Shown one piece after another: positions 1-5,810 of a stretch of 6,092 nt of DNA. This DNA comes from Treponema sp. (GTDB lineage Bacteria; Spirochaetota; Spirochaetia; Treponematales; Breznakiellaceae): contig JAIRRF010000241.1 of NCBI GenBank assembly GCA_031256115.1, positions 1-6,092 of the forward strand, in the 5' to 3' direction. Within the stretch, counting starts at the first letter, position 1; the number at the start of each line of letters is the position of its first letter. The notes under the pieces were generated by a model. The model saw only the letters and a list, made by a program, of their open reading frames with translations, was not told where the DNA came from and ran no database searches. A program made the translations under genes and the position numbers.

Positions 1-135
1 CTTGCCAGTTGGCGGCATGCACAAGCCCTTCCCCAACGGACGAAAAAGGATTGGGCTCATCGCATACAATGGCTGATTGATGAACAGTATCCCGAGACGG
101 AAAAAGTCGTACTGGTAATTACTATAACCGGATAA
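1..135 (+). pseudogene. IS630-family transposase, C-terminal fragment (truncated both sides)
   Basis: The first reading frame is open from the window edge to the TAA at 133-135. It translates to about 44 residues containing RTKKDWAHRIQW, then LIDEQYPETEKVVLV. This spacing of an R-T-K-x-D-W-A segment, a helix ending in xYPExE and a hydrophobic V-L-V strand is what I know from the middle of the DDE domain of IS630/Tc1-type transposases. In that family the strand normally runs straight into M-D-N-L-N-T-H, which holds the second catalytic Asp. Here the frame instead reads ITITG and stops, so the catalytic Asp and the rest of the C-terminus are absent. The start lies outside the window. I infer a dead IS remnant. 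The family call rests on remembered motifs only; the short length limits certainty. Confidence 0.6.
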
Positions 136-191
136 ACGGTGTTAGGCAATGAGGGACGAAAGAAGAACCTCCTGTCCCATATCCACCCCTA
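136..191. other. Short non-coding junction between IS remnant and primase gene
   Basis: This gap separates the transposase stop from the convergent primase-helicase stop. It holds a small inverted repeat, GGGAC at 153-157 and GTCCC at 174-178, with a 16-base spacer. There is no following T run on either strand, so I do not call it a terminator. No credible gene is seen. Confidence 0.4.
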
Positions 192-1307
192 CTACCCCTG
201 AACCGCCAAATCCTGCCAGTACCGGGCCTCGGAAGTCCGCTTCTGCACCATGCCAAGCTCCTTCATTCGCAGCCCGAACATCCGCTCGCTGGTCGCCATC
301 TCGTTGTTCTCATCGCACCATTCCTGATAAACCCGGAACAGTTCCCTCGCCCGAATCATTGCCCCCGCTTTCTGGATGCATCGCTCCTGGATAAAGTTCC
401 CGATAACGTCCATCTCCCCCCGGTACTCGTCCGTAGCGTTAAGTACAATTCGCGGAGTGTTTAACCCCTCTTCCCGCCAGCGCAACACCCCTTCAATAAG
501 CCAATTCAAAATCCCCAGCTTCTCCTCAAGCAGCTTTTGTTCAAGTTGCCTGTCCATCTTTTCCTCGGTTATAAGCGTGGTGAACGGAATAAGCTTAATC
601 CTCCGCCAGATGCCGTGGTCAGTCCCCTTGATAACAGGCTTATGGTTGCTCGCCATGAAAATTTTGAATGTCGGAAGGAAGTTGAAGTGTTCCCCATACA
701 GAAACCTCGCCGTCAGTTGGTCGTTGCCCGTAGCCTGTTTTATCAGGTGTTCCGAAAGCCGCTTCCCTTGCTCCGTCTCAGTGGTTGTCACAAACCTTGT
801 CCCCCTCAACCTGGCAATGTCATTGGTCAGAGAGTCGTTGTTCCGCTTCATAAAGGTTTCCGCAAAGGTAGTAGTTGCGTAATCCCCCAGGATACGCATA
901 ATCACATTGAGGAAGGTGCTTTTTCCGTTGGCTCCCGTTCCATAGAGGATGAACATGGACTGCTCGCTGATGTCGCCGCTCACCGACCACCCGGCGACCG
1001 TCTGGAGGAAGGCAATCAATTCCGCCTTGTAGTCCATAATTTCCTTAATAAACTGCTTCCACTTCGGGCAGCCGGCTTTCTTGTCGTACTGCACGTTAGC
1101 CATCTTCGTGATCATGTCCTCCTGTCTGTGAGGCAGCAGCTCCCCAGTCCGTAAGTCGAGGGTGCCGTTCTCCACGTTTAATAGCCATGGATCGCGGTCC
1201 AGGTCATTGACCATAGCATTAAGCGGAATAATATACCGTGCACCCCTGACAAAATTCCCCCGGCTTCTGGTAGATTCGCTTTTGATAGCGTACTTCTCAA
1301 TCTCCAT
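192..1307 (-). pseudogene. P4-type phage/plasmid primase-helicase, 5'-truncated (helicase half only)
   Basis: The 371-residue product is the C-terminal half of a P4/D5-type replication protein, which unwinds DNA at a phage or plasmid origin. A D5_N-like region spans residues 38-115 (DPWLLNVENGTLDLRTGE). A superfamily-3 helicase core follows: Walker A GTGANGKST at 123-131, a Walker B-like strand ending in acidic residues (RFVTTTETE, 171-179), the sensor stretch KIFMASNHKP with Asn221, and the arginine-finger region GIWRRIKLIPF at 232-242. The last 80 residues should be the winged-helix tail. Full-length relatives are usually about twice as long, with an N-terminal primase/polymerase domain. 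Here an in-frame TGA lies seven codons upstream of the first ATG and no primase sequence precedes it. No good Shine-Dalgarno precedes this ATG, so the listed start is only the first possible one. I infer a disabled remnant of an integrated phage or plasmid; a stand-alone helicase is less likely. Confidence 0.85.
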
Positions 1308-1414
1308 CAGGAGGGGAACCTTCGCTCACTTCGTATCATCGATACGCCGTTCGCTCGGCTGAGGATCCGTTCCCGGTAGTCGGCGGTATAGAGTAATAAA
1401 TTGCCTTCTTTGCC
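1308..1414. repeat. Non-coding junction segment with nested inverted repeats
   Basis: The segment lies between the broken 5' end of the primase-helicase gene and the 3' end of the CPBP protease gene. It contains an inner hairpin, CGTATC (1332-1337), loop ATC, GATACG (1341-1346). An outer inverted pair, GGGAAC (1314-1319) and GTTCCC (1369-1374), encloses it. TTCGCTC is also present twice in direct orientation, at 1321-1327 and 1350-1356. It resembles neither flanking gene. The placement at a gene break suggests the edge of an inserted or deleted element or an interspersed repeat. I do not recognise the element. Confidence 0.45.
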
Positions 1415-2272
1415 TTATTCAAACGAAGCTTGAACCGTCAAAAGGCGTTGAGTATTTAGAAACCCATCAGGCGCTATTTTGGCTTTTCCAAATTCTTTTT
1501 TTAATAGTATTATTCCGGATATAAATAATACTATCCCAGCCAATAGATACAATAATCTTTGATAATCCTCAGTCATTGGTATTATAGAGCCATATCTTAC
1601 AGTTATCGTGTACAATATATTGTTGAAAAAATGTATAAATATGCATAATAATATGGAATTTGTATTTATGCATATCCAGGCGGCAAATAATCCAATAATA
1701 AAAGCACTTGTAAACTGCTGAAGGTTAAAATGAATCGCGCCAAACAGAAGAGAGCTTATTATTATTGCTTTTCTTTTTGAGTAATTATTTTTTAACCCAT
1801 CCAGAATGAGTCCCCTGAACAATAATTCTTCAGCAATTGGCGCTATAATGACTATCGTAATTACGGCGAGAGTAAATGAACTTTTGACTGTAGAATCAAA
1901 CCCCTCTTTAAAAGATTCAGAAATAGGTTGTGTTGGTATGAAAATTCTTATGACATTATTTGGTATTGGTATCAAAATAATTAAGCCCACCGTAAATATT
2001 ACCGTCGCTATCCAAAGAGCCGGAGTAATTCCATTAAACTTAAATACTTCATTAAACGTTTTTTTTGTTTTCCCCAAACCAATACACAATACCATTCCAA
2101 ATGATATTAAAGCACCGAGAATCGTCATAATATCATTAAGAAATGAATTATTTGACAAATCAAATGCATGTAATAAAATGGGGTATGAGTAGAAAAACAC
2201 TATTTGAATACCCAATAGCAAAAGACACAAAAATATCGAATTTTTGAGAGCCGGATAAACTTTCTTTTCCAT
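1415..2272 (-). CDS. CPBP-family intramembrane glutamic/metalloprotease (Abi family)
   Basis: The gene encodes a 285-residue polytopic membrane protein with the three CPBP signatures: EELLFRG (Glu148, Glu149, Arg153), FGAIH (Phe177, His181) and HFFNN (His214, Asn218). These residues form the active site inside the membrane. About eight hydrophobic segments are visible, the first near 12-35 and the last near 239-257. Relatives include Rce1-type CAAX proteases and bacteriocin self-immunity proteins; which role applies here cannot be told from sequence. The start at 2272 is preferred over an ATG four codons upstream because GGAGG (2278-2282) sits five bases before it. The gene is divergent from tldD and much more AT-rich (23% G+C by hand count over 1621-1680). 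The last 21 residues (KIAPDGFLNTQRLLTVQASFE split as 265-275 and 276-285) lie beyond the final membrane segment and look appended, perhaps from the adjoining repeat. Confidence 0.9.
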   Translation of the reverse strand: MEKKVYPALKNSIFLCLLLLGIQIVFFYSYPILLHAFDLSNNSFLNDIMTILGALISFGMVLCIGLGKTKKTFNEVFKFNGITPALWIATVIFTVGLIILIPIPNNVIRIFIPTQPISESFKEGFDSTVKSSFTLAVITIVIIAPIAEELLFRGLILDGLKNNYSKRKAIIISSLLFGAIHFNLQQFTSAFIIGLFAAWICINTNSILLCIFIHFFNNILYTITVRYGSIIPMTEDYQRLLYLLAGIVLFISGIILLKKEFGKAKIAPDGFLNTQRLLTVQASFE

Positions 2273-2277
2273 GATTT

Positions 2278-2282
2278 CCTCC
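2278..2282 (-). promoter_or_regulatory. Ribosome binding site fixing the CPBP protease start
   Basis: GGAGG on the minus strand lies five bases before the ATG at 2272. It overlaps the second and third codons of the longer reading (ATG at 2284). That upstream ATG has only a weak AGG before it, so the site favours the shorter 285-residue protein. Confidence 0.7.
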
Positions 2283-2346
2283 ATTGCCTGTCATACATTC
2301 GGCAAGCTAGGACCAAATGTAGCAGACAACAATTGATAAAAAAAGA

Positions 2347-2397
2347 TTATTAGTACCACAGAAAATAGGTATCGATATATATCCAAGATGGTAAAAG
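2347..2397 (+). repeat. Conserved cis block, copy 1 (upstream of tldD)
   Basis: This intergenic block shares the pattern GGTATCGATA (2368-2377), six variable bases, CAAGATGGTA (2384-2393) with the block at 5159-5210. Upstream, TTATTAGTACC (2347-2357) corresponds to GTATCAATACC in copy 2 and can pair weakly with GGTATCGATAT across a loop containing AAAAT. Hand alignment of the two copies gives 36 identical columns of 52. It lies in the divergent region between the CPBP gene and tldD, so it could act on either. I infer a regulator binding site; a repeat bounding the tldDE cassette is the alternative. Confidence 0.55.
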
Positions 2398-2412
2398 AAA
2401 CATAATTGTGTG

Positions 2413-2442
2413 TTGATAAACCAGAATCATCCAGTGTATTCT
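2413..2442 (+). promoter_or_regulatory. Candidate vegetative promoter for tldDE
   Basis: TTGATA (2413-2418) matches five of six -35 consensus bases. TATTCT (2437-2442), 18 bases further on, matches four of six -10 bases. Transcription would begin near 2449, leaving a short leader with the tldD ribosome binding site. A start there would exclude the GTG at 2410 as the translation start. The conserved block lies just upstream of it. AT-rich DNA gives many such matches by chance. Confidence 0.35.
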
Positions 2443-2457
2443 CAATTAATAATGAAA

Positions 2458-2463
2458 GGGAGG
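2458..2463 (+). promoter_or_regulatory. Ribosome binding site fixing the tldD start
   Basis: GGGAGG, followed by six bases and ATG at 2470, is near-ideal spacing. It decides against the in-frame GTG at 2410 and the ATG at 2452, neither of which has a comparable site. Confidence 0.8.
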
Positions 2464-2469
2464 AAATCC

Positions 2470-3864
2470 ATGCTTGATGATCTGCTCAGTTTGCATAAGG
2501 GGGCGTTCAAAGACTATACGGAGTTACGTGCCCAGGTGAATACTACCCGGCAGGTGACTTTCCTGGCTGGCAACATGACCGCCAATGTACAAAGTTCAAA
2601 TAGCGGCGTGTCCGTGCGGGTGTATAAGGGCGGTACCTACGGGTTTGCTTCCAGCGCAGAGTATAGCAATGAGAGCATTCAAAACGTGCTGAAAGCCGCG
2701 ACGGACAATGCTGTTTTCATGGATAAACATGTCAGGAAAAACCTGCCGCCATTGCCTCATGCCAAACCAGGTAAGTTTGAACTTCAAACAATGCCTGGAG
2801 ATGAAATACCGCAAAGTATCCTCATTGACTTCACCAAAGCCCTTGACAGCATAATCGTAGATAAATACAAAAACCTGTCCAGCCGTTGCGTAGCGGCGAT
2901 TTGCCTGGACATAGAAAAACTGCTGACGGTAAGCGACGGCGCCACTGAAGGTATCAATAGCCATTGGTATCAACCCCGCAGCATAATCTACGTTTCCATG
3001 GCTGCCGAAACTGATGAAGGGGTTCCAATAGATCTCGTTAAAGTTTTTGCCGATTTAGGCCGCTTCGACGCTTTATTTCCGGATCCCGCCCAGCTTTCCA
3101 AAGAGCTTGACGCGCTCTACGAGGCGCTAATGCATAAGCGCGAAAGCGTATATTCCAACGCGGGACTGCATAAATGCGTATTGCACCCGGACCTTGCCGG
3201 AATGCTCGCCCACGAGGCGGTGGGCCATACCGTCGAGGCTGATCTCGTTTTAAGTGGTTCTGTCGCAGGGCACAATCTAGGCAAGCAAGTGGCAAGCGAA
3301 CTTGTAAGCATGACTGATTTCGCTCACACAGCCCTGGGGAAGCCCTGCCCGCTGCCGGTTTATGTTGACGATGAGGGGACTATTGCCGAAGACGCTATAC
3401 TCATCGAAAACGGAATTCTAAAAAGCTTTATGCATTCCAAAGAAAGCGCTCAGCATTTTGGCGTAAAACCGCAGGGTAATGCCCGTGCTTTTGCCTTTTC
3501 CGACGAACCGCTAATCCGTATGCGTAATACCGCTATTTTGCCTGGCAAGAGCAAACTTGATGATATGATTGCAAGCATCGATAACGGTTACTATCTTGTT
3601 AAAACCGGTAACGGTCAGGCCGATTCAAGAGGAGAATTCACATTCTCCATTAACATGGGGTACGAGATTAAAAACGGCAAATTGGGTAAATCGATACGCG
3701 AGACTTCGATCTCCGGTGTTGCTTTTGAAATGCTCAAAACTGTCGACATGGTTTCCGACGACATGGCCTGGGATTGCGGAGGCTTATGCGGGAAGAAACA
3801 ATCTATGGCTGTGAGCATGGGCGGACCTGCCATACGCTGTGATTTGAACATTGGAGGAAGATAA
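2470..3864 (+). CDS. tldD: TldD metalloprotease subunit
   Basis: This is the 464-residue catalytic subunit of the TldD/TldE protease (PmbA/TldD family, peptidase U62/M103 type). The zinc motif HEAVGH occupies 248-253 (His248, Glu249, His253), within AHEAVGHTVEADL as is typical. The third expected ligand region is near the C-terminus, GGLCGKKQ, with Cys440. The N-terminal domain (1 to about 215) should form the substrate-clamp fold shared with TldE, and about 230-464 the catalytic domain. No signal peptide or membrane segment is seen, so it acts in the cytoplasm. The family enzyme in E. coli removes the microcin B17 leader and degrades unfolded CcdA by reaching extended peptides inside the heterodimer. 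The length is close to E. coli TldD. The stop overlaps the tldE start by one base, so the two are translationally coupled. It is markedly more GC-rich than its flanks (68% by hand count over 3181-3240). The substrate is unknown; a housekeeping role is possible. Confidence 0.93.
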   Translation: MLDDLLSLHKGAFKDYTELRAQVNTTRQVTFLAGNMTANVQSSNSGVSVRVYKGGTYGFASSAEYSNESIQNVLKAATDNAVFMDKHVRKNLPPLPHAKPGKFELQTMPGDEIPQSILIDFTKALDSIIVDKYKNLSSRCVAAICLDIEKLLTVSDGATEGINSHWYQPRSIIYVSMAAETDEGVPIDLVKVFADLGRFDALFPDPAQLSKELDALYEALMHKRESVYSNAGLHKCVLHPDLAGMLAHEAVGHTVEADLVLSGSVAGHNLGKQVASELVSMTDFAHTALGKPCPLPVYVDDEGTIAEDAILIENGILKSFMHSKESAQHFGVKPQGNARAFAFSDEPLIRMRNTAILPGKSKLDDMIASIDNGYYLVKTGNGQADSRGEFTFSINMGYEIKNGKLGKSIRETSISGVAFEMLKTVDMVSDDMAWDCGGLCGKKQSMAVSMGGPAIRCDLNIGGR

Positions 3865-5159
3865 TGAAAAACAATGAAACCGCAGTGTACGCATTGGAAG
3901 CCCTCATGAAAGCCGGTGCGGACAAAGCCGCCTGCTGTGCAAGCATAGGCCGGAAAGACGAATTCAATGTGGAAGCCAATGAGTTTTCTTTGATGAGAAC
4001 ATTACTTGATAATACCCTTTACCTCAAGGCGATTAAAGACGGCAGGAAAGGTGTGGCAACAGTTAACAAGCTGGATAAAAATTCCATAGACAAAGCTGTC
4101 GCAGACTGTATCACACTGATTGCTTCCGCTCTGCCTGACGATGCTGAAGATATAGCCGAAAAATCGGAAAACAAGAGCTTTGACCAGAACATAGGCGGCG
4201 GTGATTTGTCGAAGCTCTTTGCTATGACAAAGGACTTTGTCGAGCAAATCCGCGACGAATACTCCAAAATCATTCTTAAGAGAGTGATTTCGAATTTTAA
4301 CAGCACACAGATCACTTTTGTAAACTCCAGGGGTGTGGAATTCAATGAGGACAGAGAATTTAATTATTTCTCAACTTATTTTTCAGCTAAAGACGGGGAA
4401 AAAATATCATCGGCTAACGGTTACAACGCGCGCTTTGCTTCACTTGACAAGCCGTTTATGGATTTTGATATGCACCGCACTTTGCTGTCTGAGTCCGAAT
4501 TATCCCTAGACCCGCAAATGGTTGATGGGAAGTTCATCGGCAAGGTCATCGTGACACCGGGCAGTGACATGATATTGAGGCCGCTTTTAAAATGTTTCTT
4601 GTCGGAGTGGTCGCTGATTGAAGGGACAAGCCGTTGGAAAGACGCGCTTAATACGAAGGTCGCTGATACCAAGCTGACCATACGGACTGCGCCGCTTCAT
4701 CTGGATATAGTCGCCGGGGAACGTGTTACAAACGACGGTTATGAAAGCCAGGATACGGACATAATTCGGGATGGTGTGCTTAAATCCTTCAATCTCTCGC
4801 TTTACGGCGCCCGCAAAACGGGCAAGCCCCGCGCGCTTAACACCGCCTTCTGGACCCTGGATGTAGCGGCGGGGGACACACCACTTGAAGAGATGATCAA
4901 AAGCGTTGACCGGGGCATACTGCTTAACCGCTTTTCCGGCGCGTCTCCTGGTCCCAGCGGAGACGTTTCCGGGGTTGCAAAAAACAGCTTCCTGATAGAA
5001 AACGGCACTGTAAACGGCGCTTTGAAGGAGACGATGGTATCGTTTAACATCGTGGATGTTATCGCAAACATTACGGCAATATCCAGGGAACGCTGCTGTG
5101 AGGGAATGACCATATTGCCATGGTGTTGCTTTGACGGTATTACCATATCCGGGAAATAG
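3864..5159 (+). CDS. tldE: TldE/PmbA-like partner subunit of the TldD protease
   Basis: The 431-residue product has the PmbA/TldE domain order: an N-terminal domain (1 to about 215) and a C-terminal domain with GKVIVTPGSD (226-235), LNRFSGASPGPSGDVSGVAKNS read as 354-375, FLIENG (376-381) and the closing LPWCCFDGITISGK (418-431). It has no HExxxH at the position used by TldD, as expected for the non-zinc subunit that helps build the substrate cavity. GGAGG (3853-3857) lies inside the last codons of tldD, six bases before the ATG, and the TAATG overlap gives coupled translation in an obligate pair. No membrane segments or signal peptide are seen. A Cys-rich cluster near the end (Cys411, Cys412, Cys421, Cys422) is unusual to my eye but not diagnostic. 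The stop codon abuts the second conserved cis block, so no terminator hairpin with a T run is visible between this gene and the next operon. Confidence 0.92.
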   Translation: MKNNETAVYALEALMKAGADKAACCASIGRKDEFNVEANEFSLMRTLLDNTLYLKAIKDGRKGVATVNKLDKNSIDKAVADCITLIASALPDDAEDIAEKSENKSFDQNIGGGDLSKLFAMTKDFVEQIRDEYSKIILKRVISNFNSTQITFVNSRGVEFNEDREFNYFSTYFSAKDGEKISSANGYNARFASLDKPFMDFDMHRTLLSESELSLDPQMVDGKFIGKVIVTPGSDMILRPLLKCFLSEWSLIEGTSRWKDALNTKVADTKLTIRTAPLHLDIVAGERVTNDGYESQDTDIIRDGVLKSFNLSLYGARKTGKPRALNTAFWTLDVAAGDTPLEEMIKSVDRGILLNRFSGASPGPSGDVSGVAKNSFLIENGTVNGALKETMVSFNIVDVIANITAISRERCCEGMTILPWCCFDGITISGK

Positions 5160-5210
5160 TATCAATACCTATTAAAATTGGGTATCGATACCTAGTCAAG
5201 ATAGTATAGG
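5159..5210 (+). repeat. Conserved cis block, copy 2, with tandem GTATCrATACCTA palindromes
   Basis: GTATCAATACCTA (5159-5171) and GTATCGATACCTA (5182-5194) are direct repeats matching at 12 of 13 bases, 23 bases apart (about two helical turns). Each has a palindromic core, and GGTATCGATACC (5181-5192) is a perfect 12-base palindrome. CAAGATAGTA follows at 5197-5206. The first and second units can also pair as a stem with one mismatch in eleven around an 11-base loop, but no T run follows. The block resembles the one upstream of tldD. I infer a tandem operator for a dimeric regulator. The alternatives are a weak hairpin or a cassette-bounding repeat. Confidence 0.6.
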
Positions 5211-5258
5211 GAATATACCTCTTTTTGAAAATATGCCAATAATTCTTATATAAAGGAG

Positions 5259-5288
5259 TTGTGCAGAGGGAGGAATTTGTTATATAAT
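5259..5288 (+). promoter_or_regulatory. Candidate promoter for the membrane-protein pair
   Basis: TTGTGC (5259-5264) stands 18 bases before a perfect TATAAT (5283-5288). The predicted transcript start near 5295 would leave a leader of about 15 bases containing GGAG (5300-5303) and the ATG at 5310. This would rule out the TTG starts at 5259 and 5277. The -35 is weak, so activation through the upstream tandem operator is possible. Confidence 0.4.
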
Positions 5289-5309
5289 ACTTTAACAATG
5301 GAGAAAATA

Positions 5310-5810
5310 ATGAGGGAAGATGTTGATATAGAAGATGTGGAACCTATAACTCAAAGAGGAGTGTTTACTGAAGTTTGTTTTGACTTTGGTGTTCAGTTTA
5401 TTTTTGGAACATTTTGTTCATTTTTTATGATCTACAAAAATTACAAATCTCTAAACGACAAAAAAAACGCAAAAAGAGTATTTTATTTTATTATAATCTA
5501 TTTTATGATCTATTCGATAATATATTTGGTAATAAATCATGAAACTTTTGAACCAATCAGTTTTGGCATTTATTTTGTATTAAATTCTATTTTTTATTTC
5601 AGTACAAGATTTTATTTTTACGAAAACCAGAACGAAAAAATAGTAAAACATATCGAAAATGGAGGGCCACTAATTGGTTCAGGTAAGATTGTATTACTTT
5701 GGATATCGGGTTTTTTTATTGCATATGTTTTACCATTAATTCTCTTTTTTATTAAACATACGATTTCTTTCTTAAGAGCAACTTCATTAGTGTTAAAAGG
5801 AGTAAGTTAA
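5310..5810 (+). CDS. Small four-segment membrane protein, unknown family
   Basis: I do not recognise this 166-residue protein. The acidic N-terminus MREDVDIEDVEP (1-12) should be cytoplasmic. It is followed by hydrophobic segments near 24-42, 57-76, 83-103 and 127-147. Positively charged stretches lie between segments 1 and 2 (NDKKNAKR, 49-56) and at the C-terminus. A charged loop with ENQNEKIVKHIENGGP (105-120) precedes the last segment. No catalytic or metal motif is evident. The ATG at 5310 is chosen because GGAG (5300-5303) lies six bases before it and TATAAT lies upstream; the ATG at 5298 has no well-placed site. The stop overlaps the next start as TAATG, so both proteins are probably made together. 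DNA is extremely AT-rich (17% G+C by hand count over 5461-5520), unlike tldDE. Possible roles such as peptide immunity, transport or sensing are guesses. Confidence 0.75.
   Translation: MREDVDIEDVEPITQRGVFTEVCFDFGVQFIFGTFCSFFMIYKNYKSLNDKKNAKRVFYFIIIYFMIYSIIYLVINHETFEPISFGIYFVLNSIFYFSTRFYFYENQNEKIVKHIENGGPLIGSGKIVLLWISGFFIAYVLPLILFFIKHTISFLRATSLVLKGVS

Noticed and set aside
149..394. Plus-strand open frame of 81 codons rich in Ser and Pro
   Set aside because: It overlaps the 3' end of the primase-helicase gene on the opposite strand, has low-complexity composition and no convincing ribosome binding site.
376..1154. Long plus-strand open frames opposite the primase-helicase gene (376-882, 537-1154)
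   Set aside because: They lie antisense to a gene with clear helicase motifs, have no recognisable domains or good ribosome binding sites, and read as shadows.
1332..1346. Hairpin CGTATC-ATC-GATACG as another copy of the GTATCGATAC operator
   Set aside because: Half-sites are similar but are separated by three bases, the CAAGAT part is missing, and it is not upstream of a gene start.
2410..2469. GTG at 2410 as an earlier tldD start adding 20 residues
   Set aside because: No ribosome binding site precedes it, the extension does not look like TldD, and GGGAGG at 2458-2463 is ideally placed for the ATG at 2470.
2285..2469. A short precursor-peptide gene in the divergent intergenic region or in 5160-5309
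   Set aside because: Only frames of a few codons are found (for example ATG at 2388 ending after MVKET and ATG at 5233 ending after MPIILI). None has the size or composition of a leader-core peptide.
5159..5191. Intrinsic terminator after tldE
   Set aside because: The stem is possible (10 of 11 pairs) but is AT-rich with no T run after it, and the tandem-repeat arrangement fits an operator better.
5259..5309. TTG starts at 5259 or 5277, or ATG at 5298, for the first membrane protein
   Set aside because: The purine-rich sites are one or three bases from the TTG codons and 24 from the ATG at 5298. A TATAAT at 5283-5288 would place the transcript start after both TTG codons. ATG 5310 has GGAG at six bases.
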